From: Microvirga terricola
GTDB taxonomy: Bacteria > Pseudomonadota > Alphaproteobacteria > Rhizobiales > Beijerinckiaceae
Direction: 5' to 3'
Length of the DNA stretch: 64,000 nt
Assembly: GCF_011777495.1 (NCBI RefSeq)
Contig: NZ_JAATJS010000003.1
Span: 729,831-793,830, forward strand
The position numbers and the translations under genes were made by a program. Below are positions 1-8,813 of this stretch, piece after piece. Every line of letters starts with the position of its first letter. Positions within the stretch are counted from its first letter, which is position 1. The notes beneath the pieces were generated by a model. The model saw only the letters and a list, made by a program, of their open reading frames with translations. It was not told the DNA's origin and searched no databases.

Positions 1-838
1 GCTCCTTCAACGCTTCGACAGCGTCGGGCCGTTCCCGCGCTACGGCCGTGATAATGGCATCCGCGAGTGCGAAGGTCGCCGATGGGGAGTTTGGCAGCAT
101 CCGGTTACGGGCCGGAGCAAACAGCGTCATGTCCGCGATGCGGGCAAGAGGGGATGTTGGTGCATCCGTGAGTGCCAGCACGAGTGCGCCGTGTTTTTTG
201 GCGAGGGCCGTCAAATCGAGTGTTCGGCGCGAATAACGTGGCATGGAGATGGCGAGGACGAGATCGCCCGGCCCGGCCGACATCATCAGGCGAATGGCAT
301 GTTCCGGCCCGCCTCGTGAAGCCGCGAAGATCACGTTCGTGTCCAGATAGAGCGCCAACCCATCTTCGAGATAGGCTGCAACATGGTGGCTTGCACCCGA
401 CCCCACGATAAAGATACGGCGGGCCTGCAGCAGGGCTTCGATGACCCGAGCGCAGACGCGCTCATCCAACGTAGCGATCGTCTCTTCGAGATTGGCAGTC
501 TGATCCTTCAACGCGGCGACAATCGTAGCGAATGTCGAGCCGGCGGCGGCGCGAGCGCCCGCAAGGCCGGCCACCGGCGCCATTGCAAGTTTAAGGGCCG
601 ACGAAAGGGCGCCACGAAATTCGCCATAGGAGCTATAGCCCAAGGCGCGCACGAAACGCGTCACGGTTGCCGTCGACGTGTCGCTCCGTCGGGCGAGGCC
701 CTCAATCGTCATTGTTGCGGTGTCGAGCGGATTTCGTAGGACATAGTCCGCCGTCCTCCGGTGCGCGTCGCTGAGTGAGGGGTAGACGAGCGCGATCCGG
801 TTGGCGAGGTCCGTCGTCGGTTTCAGAGTTTGAGACAT
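1..838 (-). CDS. MurR/RpiR family transcriptional regulator (3' end outside window)
   Basis: Reading down from the ATG at 838, the protein starts MSQTLKPTTDLANRIALVYP and runs off the window edge after about 279 codons. The first ~78 residues are an RpiR-type helix-turn-helix (IEGLARRSDTSTATVTRF). A SIS sugar-phosphate-binding fold follows from about residue 125 (ARRIFIVGSGASHHVA). These regulators normally sense a phosphosugar or related metabolite. The gene is divergent from the ABC transporter operon starting at 937, with ~100 bp between them, so it probably controls that operon and itself. The SIS fold looks intact as far as it is visible. Its ligand cannot be inferred, and the transporter type hints at a peptide-like or amide substrate. 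Confidence 0.9.
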   Translation of the reverse strand, partial: MSQTLKPTTDLANRIALVYPSLSDAHRRTADYVLRNPLDTATMTIEGLARRSDTSTATVTRFVRALGYSSYGEFRGALSSALKLAMAPVAGLAGARAAAGSTFATIVAALKDQTANLEETIATLDERVCARVIEALLQARRIFIVGSGASHHVAAYLEDGLALYLDTNVIFAASRGGPEHAIRLMMSAGPGDLVLAISMPRYSRRTLDLTALAKKHGALVLALTDAPTSPLARIADMTLFAPARNRMLPNSPSATFALADAIITAVARERPDAVEALKE

Positions 839-854
839 CCGGGCTCCGGGGAGA

Positions 855-895
855 TTGACGTCAAAAAAATTTCATGGTCTCATTTTCATGAAAAT
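855..895. promoter_or_regulatory. Putative RpiR operator / divergent promoter region
   Basis: A perfect 14-bp palindrome ATTTTCATGAAAAT lies at 882-895, and a related half site TTTCATG lies just before it (870-876). TTGACG at 855-860 could be a -35 element for the operon at 937, but no good -10 is evident. RpiR-family operators often contain TTTC/GAAA arms, so this is the likely binding site. The assignment is inferred from position and symmetry. Confidence 0.5.
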
Positions 896-936
896 AAATC
901 TGTCAAAAGACAGGCGCAAGGGAACGGAGAGAGATC

Positions 937-2547
937 ATGCGCAACCGTATCATGTTCGCGTTTGTTGCGGGCACCTGCTTGCTCAGCGCTCCTGCATGGG
1001 CCCAGTCCCTGCGGATCGCGCTCAGCTCGGAGCCGACGGCAATCGACCCACATTACCACGATCTGACGCCCAACAATGCCTTGGCGACGCATATCTTCGA
1101 CAGTCTGACCAGGCAGGACGAGAAACAGGCGGTTTTGCCTAGCCTCGCGACGTCGTGGGAAAATGACGGCAAGAACCGCTGGACATTCAAGCTCCGTCAG
1201 GGAGTGACCTTCTCGAACGGTAAGCCCTTTACGGCGGAGGACGTGGTCTTCAGCTTCTGCCGGACCTTGAAGAACGAGACTGCGATTGCAGGCTCTTTCG
1301 CCGACATCACGGGCAACTTCACGGCTGTCGAGACGCCTGATTCGCACACCGTCGTCATCACGACGCAGGCACCGGATCCGCTGCTGCCGAACTTTCTCTC
1401 CAGCATCGCCATCCTGAGCGCGTCCATCCTCCCGCACGACAAGCTGACCTTCGATGTCGCGAAGAATTGCGGGGTCACCGGAACGTGGCCCGTGGTCGGT
1501 GACTTCAACGACGGCAAGCTCGCCATCGGCACAGGCCCCTACAAGTTTAAGAGCTATACGAAGGGTACGAGCATCGAGCTCGAGCGCAACGAGAAGTACT
1601 GGGGCCCGGCAGAGCCCTGGGCCAGCGTGAGCTTCGTGCCCGTTCCCAACGCCGGCCCGCGTCTCGCAGGCCTGCTCGCCGGCGATTACGACGTGATCGA
1701 GAATCCGGCCGCGCGCGACGTCGCCCGCATCAAAGACGACAAGCGCTTCGGTTATGTCATCACTCCGTCGACGCGCGTGATCTACTTCCAGCTTGATGTG
1801 GATCGCGAGCCGAGCCCCTTCGTGAAGGCCGACAACGGCAAGAACCCGCTCAAGGATCCGCGCGTGCGCAAGGCGATGTCGCTGGCGATCGATCGCGACG
1901 CCATCGTCAAGCGCATCATGGACGGTGCGGCCGAACCGGCCTATCAGTTCTTGCCCACCGGCATGTTCGGCGCGCTGTCGAACCCGCCTAAGCTGGACTT
2001 TAACCCTGCCGAAGCGAAGAAGCTCCTGACTGAGGCTGGATATCCGAACGGCTTCCAGGTCACGCTCTCGTCGACCAATGATCGTTACATCAACGACAGC
2101 CAGATCACGCAGGCGGTCGCGCAGTATCTGACTCAGGTCGGCATCCGCGCCGATGTGGACGCCATGGCGCGCGCCATCTACTTCCCGCGCCGCTCCAAGA
2201 AGGAGTTCAGCGTGGCGATCGGTGGCTGGGGCTCCACGAGCGGTGAAGCGTCCTCCTTCTTGAAGCAATGGGCTGCGACGCCGGATGAGGCGAAGACCAT
2301 CGGCGGCTCGAACTACGGCGGCTATGCCAATCCGGAATTCGACAAGCTGATCCGCACGGCCATCACCACCCTCGATGACGCCAAGCGGTCCGAGCTTCTT
2401 CAGCAGGCCGGCGTGAAGGTTCTCGAAGGCGGCGCGTTCATCCCGCTGCATTTCGAAAGCACCGTCTGGGCTTACAAGTCCAACCTGACCTATCTCGGCC
2501 GCGCGGACCAATTCACGATGGCCATGCAGGTCAAGCCGGCGAAGTAA
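937..2547 (+). CDS. ABC transporter substrate-binding protein, DppA/OppA type (SBP family 5)
   Basis: This 536-residue periplasmic binding protein has a Sec signal peptide ending near residue 22 (SAPAWA|QS). It shows the family 5 layout: SEPTAIDPHYHDLTPNN near the N-terminus, then TSWENDGKNRWTFKLRQGV, and late NYGGYANPEFDKLI. Family members deliver di- or oligopeptides, nickel, opines or glutathione to a two-permease, two-ATPase importer. It is the first gene of the operon, has a GGAGAG ribosome site before ATG 937, and lies 42 bp before the first permease. The two hydrolases at the end of the operon suggest the ligand is cleaved after uptake. The ligand itself is unknown. Confidence 0.9.
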   Translation: MRNRIMFAFVAGTCLLSAPAWAQSLRIALSSEPTAIDPHYHDLTPNNALATHIFDSLTRQDEKQAVLPSLATSWENDGKNRWTFKLRQGVTFSNGKPFTAEDVVFSFCRTLKNETAIAGSFADITGNFTAVETPDSHTVVITTQAPDPLLPNFLSSIAILSASILPHDKLTFDVAKNCGVTGTWPVVGDFNDGKLAIGTGPYKFKSYTKGTSIELERNEKYWGPAEPWASVSFVPVPNAGPRLAGLLAGDYDVIENPAARDVARIKDDKRFGYVITPSTRVIYFQLDVDREPSPFVKADNGKNPLKDPRVRKAMSLAIDRDAIVKRIMDGAAEPAYQFLPTGMFGALSNPPKLDFNPAEAKKLLTEAGYPNGFQVTLSSTNDRYINDSQITQAVAQYLTQVGIRADVDAMARAIYFPRRSKKEFSVAIGGWGSTSGEASSFLKQWAATPDEAKTIGGSNYGGYANPEFDKLIRTAITTLDDAKRSELLQQAGVKVLEGGAFIPLHFESTVWAYKSNLTYLGRADQFTMAMQVKPAK

Positions 2548-2589
2548 CTCCGTAATAAACGAAACCGCGAGTAGACTAGGACGCATGCA

Positions 2590-3567
2590 ATGACGGCCTA
2601 CATTTTGCAGCGCCTGATCCAGAGTGTTCTGGTTCTACTCGCGGTTTCGATTGTGGTCTTTCTCGCCGTCTACGGCATCGGAGACCCGATTGAACTTCTG
2701 GTTCCTCCGCAAGTCAGCGCCGCCGAGCGCGCGGCGATGATCCGTCGCCTCGGGCTCGACCTGCCGGTTTGGCAGCAATACCTCTCCTTCCTGGGCAATG
2801 CGCTCAAGGGCGATCTCGGGCGCTCGTTCGTCCACGGTGTGCCGGCTGCCGGATTGATCCTGGCGAGGCTGCCCGCCACCTTTGAACTCGTTCTCTTGGC
2901 CATGAGCGGAGCGGCGCTCATCGGCGTGCCGCTCGGCCTCCTCGCGGGGCTCAATCCCGAGAGTCGCCCCAGCCGCGCGATCATGGCTGGCACGATCCTC
3001 GGCTTTTCCCTTCCGAGCTTCTGGAAAGGCATGATGCTGGTCCTGCTCTTCAGCGTTGCGCTCGGCTGGTTGCCGACCGCGGGACGGGGCGAGACGGTTT
3101 CACTTTTCGGCATCCAAACGAGTTTGCTGACGCTCGATGGCATCAGGCATCTCATCCTGCCCGCACTCAACCTCGCCATTCCCAACATGGCGCTGATGGT
3201 CCGGCTCGTCGCCGCGGGAACGACGGAAGCGATGACGCAGGACTATGTCAAATATGCACGCGCCAAAGGCGTCCGCCGCAAACGCATCGTCGGACGGCAT
3301 GTGTTGCGCAACATCTTGATTCCGGTCGTCACGGTGGCCGGCATGGAATTTGGTAGCCTGGTCGCCTTCTCGACGATCACCGAGACGGTGTTCGCATGGC
3401 CGGGCATGGGCAAGCTCCTCATCGACAGCATCTATCATCTGGATCGGCCGGTCGTCGTCGCATACGTGATGCTCGCGACCTTGCTGTTCGTGGCCGTCAA
3501 TTTCCTCGTCGACGTTCTTTACGCGGCGCTCGATCCACGCGTGAAGCTGACGGGAGAAATGGCATGA
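2590..3567 (+). CDS. ABC transporter permease, DppB type
   Basis: This is an inner-membrane permease of 325 residues, a normal length for DppB. It starts with an N-terminal transmembrane helix (YILQRLIQSVLVLLAVSIVV), followed by a periplasmic segment and five further helices. The cytoplasmic coupling loop carries the family EAA-type motif (DYVKYARAKGVRRKRIV). With the next gene it forms the translocation pore fed by the binding protein at 937. Its stop codon overlaps the ATG of the next gene (ATGA), indicating translational coupling. Confidence 0.92.
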   Translation: MTAYILQRLIQSVLVLLAVSIVVFLAVYGIGDPIELLVPPQVSAAERAAMIRRLGLDLPVWQQYLSFLGNALKGDLGRSFVHGVPAAGLILARLPATFELVLLAMSGAALIGVPLGLLAGLNPESRPSRAIMAGTILGFSLPSFWKGMMLVLLFSVALGWLPTAGRGETVSLFGIQTSLLTLDGIRHLILPALNLAIPNMALMVRLVAAGTTEAMTQDYVKYARAKGVRRKRIVGRHVLRNILIPVVTVAGMEFGSLVAFSTITETVFAWPGMGKLLIDSIYHLDRPVVVAYVMLATLLFVAVNFLVDVLYAALDPRVKLTGEMA

Positions 3568-4475
3568 GCCTATCGAAATCGGTTGCGCCGGTTGTGGCGG
3601 CTAATGCCGACACGCCGTTGCGAACGAAGGTTTTGCGTCGGATTCGGAGCCGTCCCACGACGCGTGGCGCCGTGATCCTGCTGGGCGTCTTCGTCCTTCT
3701 TGCGGTGCTCGCTCCCCTCATCGCTCCGCAAAATCCGCACGACCTCGCATCGCTTAGCGTGATGGACAACCGCCTGGAGCCTGGCTCCCGGGGAATGACC
3801 GGAATAACGTACTGGCTCGGCACCGATGCCCAAGGCCGAGATATGCTCAGCGCAATCCTGTACGGGCTTCGGACCAGTCTTCTCGTCGGCCTCTTGTCCT
3901 CCGCCGGCGCGCTCGCCATCGGCATCGCTGCAGGACTTTTCGCCGCACAGTTCGGAGGAGCCGTCGACGCGGCGATCATGCGCGTCGTGGACTTCATGCT
4001 CGGCTTCCCGTCGATTCTTATCGCCCTCGTCCTGCTCGCTTCCATCGGGCGAGGCGTCGATAAGGTGATCATCGCGATCATCCTGGTGCAATGGGCGCAG
4101 TATGCCCGCCTGATGCGAGCCGCAGCGCTCGTCGAGCGGCGCAAGGAATACATCGAGGCGGCGGTGAATTTCGGTCTGCCCACGCCCCACATCATGCTGG
4201 CGCATCTTTTGCCGAACTCCGTCGGATCGGTGCTTGTCGTGACGACGATCAACATCGCGGGAGCCATCACGCTGGAGGCAACGCTGTCTTTCCTCGGCGT
4301 CGGTGTACCGGTGACGCAACCCTCTCTCGGCCTTCTGATCGCCAATGGGTTCGAGTTCCTGCTCTCCGGAGAATACTGGATTGCCGCGTTCCCCGGCATC
4401 GCGCTCGTGTTGCTGATCATGTCGCTCAACCTCGTAGGCGATCGCCTGCGCCGCAGCTTCAACGTGAGGACCTGA
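3564..4475 (+). CDS. ABC transporter permease, DppC type
   Basis: This is the second pore subunit, 303 residues from the ATG at 3564 that overlaps the dppB stop. It has the DppC N-terminal domain (PTTRGAVILLGVFVLLAVLA), the typical loop LGTDAQGRDMLSAILYGLRT, and an EAA-type loop RKEYIEAAVNFGLPTPHIM. An upstream in-frame extension exists, but it lies inside dppB and lacks a ribosome site. The TGATG overlap with the following ATPase gene continues the coupled operon. Imported substrate specificity cannot be read from this gene. Confidence 0.92.
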   Translation: MSLSKSVAPVVAANADTPLRTKVLRRIRSRPTTRGAVILLGVFVLLAVLAPLIAPQNPHDLASLSVMDNRLEPGSRGMTGITYWLGTDAQGRDMLSAILYGLRTSLLVGLLSSAGALAIGIAAGLFAAQFGGAVDAAIMRVVDFMLGFPSILIALVLLASIGRGVDKVIIAIILVQWAQYARLMRAAALVERRKEYIEAAVNFGLPTPHIMLAHLLPNSVGSVLVVTTINIAGAITLEATLSFLGVGVPVTQPSLGLLIANGFEFLLSGEYWIAAFPGIALVLLIMSLNLVGDRLRRSFNVRT

Positions 4476-5455
4476 TGACGTTGCCGCTGCTCGAAGTTCG
4501 CGGTCTCAAGACCGTGTTTCATGACCTTGCGGGTGCTTGGCCTGCCGTGGATGGGGTCGATCTCCTCGTGCATCCGGGGGAGATCCTCGGGCTTGTCGGC
4601 GAGTCGGGATCCGGCAAATCTGTGACCGGCTTCTCGCTGGTTCAGTTGATCGATCCCCCGGGCGAGGTCGTCTCCGGCGATGTGCTGTTCAAGGGTGAAG
4701 ACCTGCGGTCGGCGTCCGAAGAGCGGTTGCGCAGCCTGCGCGGCGACCGCATTGCAATGATCTTTCAGGATCCGCTCATGACGCTCAACCCGGTGCTGAG
4801 CATCGGTGAGCAAATGTGCGAGGCCATCCAGGAGCATCGCAACTGCAGCAGGCAGGACGCGTTGAAGGAGGCCTCGCGGGCGCTCTCGCGTGTCGGCATC
4901 TCGTCTCCTGAAGCCCGTCTCAAGCAATTCCCGCACGAGTTCTCGGGCGGCATGCGCCAGCGGGTTGCGATTGCAACGGCGCTCCTGAACGAGCCGGACC
5001 TGATCATCGCAGATGAGCCGACAACGGCGCTGGACGTCACGATCCAGAGCCAGATCCTGTTCGAGGTCCAGAAACTCAGCCGCGAGACCGGCACGGCGGT
5101 GATCTGGATCACGCACGATCTCGCCGTCGTCGCTGAGCTCGCAGACCGTGTCGCGGTGATGTATGCCGGGCGGATCGTCGAGACGGGAACCGTGGACGAC
5201 GTTTTGGATCGGCCCCGTCACCCCTATACCGTCGGTCTCCTCGGCTCTTCCGCAGCATCGGCCTCTCCCGGCGAGCGGCTGAAGCAGATCAACGGGGCCG
5301 CTCCCAGCATCTCCGCGCGTCCCAGTGGATGCCCGTTCCGTCCGCGCTGTGAGCGCGCTCTTGCCGTCTGCGAGCAGATCGACCCGTCGCCCCAGATCCT
5401 GGACGGACACGGTTATCGCTGCCACAACCCAGTGCCTGAGGGCAGTGCTCTATGA
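4475..5455 (+). CDS. ABC transporter ATP-binding protein, DppD type
   Basis: This cytoplasmic ATPase of 326 residues energises the peptide-type importer. Walker A is GESGSGKS at residues 42-49, the signature is EFSGGMRQRVAIA, Walker B with the D-loop is LIIADEPTTALDVT, and the switch His lies in WITHDLAVVAE. The C-terminal extension GCPFRPRCERALAVCEQ is the oligopeptide/dipeptide-ABC tail, which in this family can hold an Fe-S cluster. The start ATG overlaps the dppC stop, and the stop overlaps the next ATG. It should dimerise with the product of the following gene. Confidence 0.92.
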   Translation: MTLPLLEVRGLKTVFHDLAGAWPAVDGVDLLVHPGEILGLVGESGSGKSVTGFSLVQLIDPPGEVVSGDVLFKGEDLRSASEERLRSLRGDRIAMIFQDPLMTLNPVLSIGEQMCEAIQEHRNCSRQDALKEASRALSRVGISSPEARLKQFPHEFSGGMRQRVAIATALLNEPDLIIADEPTTALDVTIQSQILFEVQKLSRETGTAVIWITHDLAVVAELADRVAVMYAGRIVETGTVDDVLDRPRHPYTVGLLGSSAASASPGERLKQINGAAPSISARPSGCPFRPRCERALAVCEQIDPSPQILDGHGYRCHNPVPEGSAL

Positions 5456-6456
5456 CCGTGCCCTTTTTCGAATTGCGAGGTGTGAAGAAGCACTTCCGCA
5501 GCAAGTCGACATTTGCGCAACGCCTCCTCGCAGCGACGGGACAGGCGCCGCCGCCTCCCGTTCTGCGTGCAGTCGATGGCGTCGATCTCAGCGTGATGCG
5601 AGGAGAAGTGCTTGGGCTTGTCGGCGAGTCCGGCTGCGGCAAGTCGACTCTCGCGCGGATTGCGACCGGAATTTCCGCAGCGAGCGCCGGAGATGTCGTC
5701 TATGACGGGCGCCCGGTCGTTCAGCTCCGGGGCAAGGAGCGATTGGACTTCCTGCTCAAGGTCCAGATGGTTTTCCAGGACCCTTACGCCTCTCTCAATC
5801 CGCGCATGCAGGTGCACCGCATCGTCGGAGAGGCATTGCGCGTCCACCGCTTACTGCCGAAGAACGAGATCGATGCGGCGGTGGACAAGGCGCTGACCGA
5901 GGTTGGCCTCGATCTCGCCTACCGCAACCGGTATCCGCATCAGTTCTCCGGCGGCCAGCGTCAGCGCATCGGCATCGCTCGGGCGCTTGCGGTGAATCCC
6001 GATTTCCTGGTTTGTGACGAGCCGGTCTCTGCGCTGGATGTCTCGATCCAGGCGCAGGTCATCAACTTGTTCATGGATGTCCGCGAACGGCGTGGGCTGA
6101 CTTACCTGTTCGTCAGCCATGATCTCGGAATCGTCCGGCATATCAGCGACCGGGTCGCGATCATGTATCTTGGACGAATTGTCGAAATCGGACCGGCTTC
6201 CGCCGTCTTCGACAAACCAGCGCATCCCTATAGTGCTGCGCTCATTGCCGCGAGCCCCTCGGCAGCACGTCGCAAGCGCGATTTTCAGCCGCTCAAGGGA
6301 GAGTTACCATCCCCTCTGGCGCCGCCGACCGGTTGCCCGTTCCACCCCCGCTGCGAACACGCCATGTCGAAATGCCGTGAGGTCCGCCCGGTCCTGCAAG
6401 AGATCGCGCCCGGACGCAGCGCTGCCTGCCATTTGCACACTTCGGATAACGCATGA
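5452..6456 (+). CDS. ABC transporter ATP-binding protein, DppF type
   Basis: This is the second ATPase of the importer, 334 residues. It has Walker A GESGCGKST, signature QFSGGQRQRIGIARALA, Walker B FLVCDEPVSALDVS and switch His in VSHDLGIV. The C-terminal oligopeptide-type tail (GCPFHPRCEHAMSKCREV) is present. Members of this subgroup are usually slightly longer than DppD because of an insert before Walker A, which is seen here around residues 20-40. The gene overlaps by four bases at both ends (ATGA), so all five transporter genes and the hydrolase that follows form one coupled unit. Confidence 0.92.
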   Translation: MTVPFFELRGVKKHFRSKSTFAQRLLAATGQAPPPPVLRAVDGVDLSVMRGEVLGLVGESGCGKSTLARIATGISAASAGDVVYDGRPVVQLRGKERLDFLLKVQMVFQDPYASLNPRMQVHRIVGEALRVHRLLPKNEIDAAVDKALTEVGLDLAYRNRYPHQFSGGQRQRIGIARALAVNPDFLVCDEPVSALDVSIQAQVINLFMDVRERRGLTYLFVSHDLGIVRHISDRVAIMYLGRIVEIGPASAVFDKPAHPYSAALIAASPSAARRKRDFQPLKGELPSPLAPPTGCPFHPRCEHAMSKCREVRPVLQEIAPGRSAACHLHTSDNA

Positions 6457-7325
6457 CCACGACCACGCTCACTCCCGAAATCGGCCGTAGCTCGCTTCCC
6501 TTCATCGATCCGTTTCACCCGGACCGGCCCATCGAAGTGAACTTCTATCGTCCCGCAGCCCACGGTCCCGATGATCCGGTTGTGATTGTCCAGCACGGCA
6601 TGCTGCGCAATGGCGACGAGTATCGGGACTTCTGGATTCCGGCGGCGGAAAAGCATCGCATCCTGATCGCCGCGCCGACTTTTTCCGACGAGCATTATCC
6701 CAAGTCAGAAAGCTACAATAACGGGCTCGTCATCCGGGATGATGGCGATGTGCGGCCCTATGAGAATTGGCTTTACTCCGTGCCGGGCCGTGTCTTTGCC
6801 GCTCTGCGGAAAGGCGGCGTGACACGCCGTTCCCAGGCGCGGCTCTTCGGCCACTCCGCCGGCGGCCAGTTCGCGCATCGGATGCTCGCGACCCAGGGTC
6901 ATGAATCCTTCGAGGCTGTCATTGCCGGCAACCCCGGTTGGTACACGCTTCCGACGCTGCAGCACGATTTCCCCGAAGGGATTGGCAGGATCGGCCTCGA
7001 TGAGAAGGCCCTTGTGCGCTGGCTCGCTTATCCGATGACCATCTTCGCTGGCGATCAGGACATCAGCACGGACGATCCGAACCTTCCCGCCCAGGCCGAA
7101 GCCCTGAGGCAGGGGCCGCATCGTTATGCCCGCGCCCATTTCGTCTACGACTTCGGCCGTCGCGAAGCGGAGCGTCTCGGACTTCCCTTCCGTTGGCAGC
7201 TGGTCCGCGTCGAAGGCATTGGCCATGACGGCGCCGCGATGTCGCGCGCCGCCGCTGCCTACTGGTTCGAGGGGCGCATTCCGCCGGCTGAAGAGCTGGT
7301 GACTGAGGAAGTCGGCGCGCTGTAA
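6453..7325 (+). CDS. Alpha/beta hydrolase coupled to the ABC importer
   Basis: This 290-residue hydrolase has no signal peptide, so it is probably cytoplasmic. A nucleophile elbow GHSAGGQ places Ser135. A likely acid is in AGDQD (about 201-203), and His258 lies in the late motif EGIGHDG. QHG at 47-49 fits the oxyanion strand. It is translationally coupled to the last ATPase gene (ATGA), which implies that its substrate arrives through this transporter. It probably cleaves an ester or amide in the imported compound. The family is too broad to name the substrate. Confidence 0.8.
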   Translation: MTTTTLTPEIGRSSLPFIDPFHPDRPIEVNFYRPAAHGPDDPVVIVQHGMLRNGDEYRDFWIPAAEKHRILIAAPTFSDEHYPKSESYNNGLVIRDDGDVRPYENWLYSVPGRVFAALRKGGVTRRSQARLFGHSAGGQFAHRMLATQGHESFEAVIAGNPGWYTLPTLQHDFPEGIGRIGLDEKALVRWLAYPMTIFAGDQDISTDDPNLPAQAEALRQGPHRYARAHFVYDFGRREAERLGLPFRWQLVRVEGIGHDGAAMSRAAAAYWFEGRIPPAEELVTEEVGAL

Positions 7326-7369
7326 CGCTGCGCCTTGAAAGACGACACACGATACCTTCGGAGCGAGAG

Positions 7370-8788
7370 ATGAACGTTCGCAATGAGATCTGGCAACAAG
7401 TGGACGCCGCCAAGGACCGGCTCATCGCATTGAGCGATAGAGTCTGGGGGATGCCGGAGGTCTGCTATACCGAAGTCCGCTCGGCGGCCGAGCACGTTGC
7501 GGAATTGCGGCATCAAGGCTTTCGCGTCACCGAGAACATCGCGGGCATCCCAACCGCTGTCATAGGCGAAGCCGGGGAGGGAGGGCCGGTCATCGCCTTC
7601 CTTGGAGAGTACGACGCCCTGCCGGGTCTCAGCCAGGAGGCGGGCATCGCGGAGCACCGTCCGATCGAGGCCGGTGGGCACGGTCACGGCTGCGGCCACA
7701 ATCTTCTGGGGTCGGCAGCGCTCCTCGCCGCGGTCGCCTTGAAGAACTGGTTGGCCGAGAAGGGGATTCCCGGTCGCGTGCGTTACTATGGCTGCCCCGC
7801 GGAGGAGGGTGGCGCGGCCAAGGCCTTCATGGTGCGCGCCGGTGCCTTTGATGACGCCGACATCGCCATCTCATGGCATCCCTATAGCTTCTGGGAAGTT
7901 GCGCCGGCCCTGTCGCTGGCCAACACGCGTGCCGACTTCACCTTTACCGGACGCGCGGCTCACGCCGCCGCGTCTCCGCATTTGGGGCGCAGCGCACTCG
8001 ACGCGGTGGAGCTGATGAATGTCGGCGTCAACTACATGCGCGAGCATATGCCGTCCGATGCGCGTGTGCACTACGCCCTGCTCGATACCGGTGGTATCGC
8101 GCCGAATGTGGTGCAGGCCCATGCCCGCGTTCGCTACTCCATCCGGGCTATGGACCTGCCCGGTATGCTCGAACTCGTCGAGCGCGTGCACAAGATTGCG
8201 CAAGGTGCGGCGCTGATGACTGAGACCAGCGTCGAAATGCGCATCGTCAGCGCCGTATCGAACACCCTCGGGAACAAGCCTCTGGAACAGGCCCTGCACA
8301 ACGCCATGGAGGAATTGGGCCCGCCCGCCTTCGACGACGCTGACCGCGAGTTCGCCCGCCAAATCCGCGCGACTTTGTCTGCGCAGGAAATCGCTTCGGT
8401 CTATCGGGCGATTGGGCAACCGCAAACCGACGCGCCGCTCGCCGACTTCCTCGTGCCGCTGGATTCCCCGCGCAAGCCGATGATCGGCTCGACTGATATC
8501 GGCGACGTCAGTTGGGTGGTGCCGACGGTTCAGGCCCACGCGCCGACGGTGGCAATTGGGACACCGTTCCACACATGGCAGATCGTGGCGCAGGGCAAGG
8601 CACCGGCCGCGCACAAGACCATGGTCCACGTTGCGAAGGCCATGGCTGCGACCGGAATGGCCGCGATCACGGATGCCTCGCTGCGCGCTGCCGCCAAGGC
8701 CGATCTCGCCCAGCAGACTCGCGCGACGCCCTACGTGAGTCCTCTTAAGGAGGGCGTAGAGCCGCCGCTCGACATGTCGGTTGCCTAA
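7370..8788 (+). CDS. M20 family amidohydrolase (AbgB-like / aminoacylase type)
   Basis: This metallopeptidase-like protein of 472 residues has the M20 motifs GEYDALPGL (79-87), GHGHGCGHN (103-111) and CPAEEGG (142-148), which bind the metals and provide the catalytic Glu. The dimerisation/lid domain starts near residue 180 (FTGRAAHAAASPHLGRSALDAV). It resembles p-aminobenzoyl-glutamate hydrolase subunit B and N-acyl-amino-acid hydrolases. It follows the alpha/beta hydrolase by 44 bp in the same direction and probably ends the operon. It is expected to deacylate or split an amide in the cytoplasm. Metal ligands appear complete. Confidence 0.85.
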   Translation: MNVRNEIWQQVDAAKDRLIALSDRVWGMPEVCYTEVRSAAEHVAELRHQGFRVTENIAGIPTAVIGEAGEGGPVIAFLGEYDALPGLSQEAGIAEHRPIEAGGHGHGCGHNLLGSAALLAAVALKNWLAEKGIPGRVRYYGCPAEEGGAAKAFMVRAGAFDDADIAISWHPYSFWEVAPALSLANTRADFTFTGRAAHAAASPHLGRSALDAVELMNVGVNYMREHMPSDARVHYALLDTGGIAPNVVQAHARVRYSIRAMDLPGMLELVERVHKIAQGAALMTETSVEMRIVSAVSNTLGNKPLEQALHNAMEELGPPAFDDADREFARQIRATLSAQEIASVYRAIGQPQTDAPLADFLVPLDSPRKPMIGSTDIGDVSWVVPTVQAHAPTVAIGTPFHTWQIVAQGKAPAAHKTMVHVAKAMAATGMAAITDASLRAAAKADLAQQTRATPYVSPLKEGVEPPLDMSVA

Positions 8789-8813
8789 TACCTGGCCGCG
8801 GCGGTGAGGGCGG

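Noticed and set aside
886..2586. 566-codon minus-strand open frame
   Set aside because: Antisense to the clear binding-protein gene. Its composition (Arg, Gly, Asp rich) is that of reverse-strand shadows in GC-rich DNA.
3497..5425. 642-codon minus-strand open frame
   Set aside because: Antisense to the permease and ATPase genes, with no recognisable motif.
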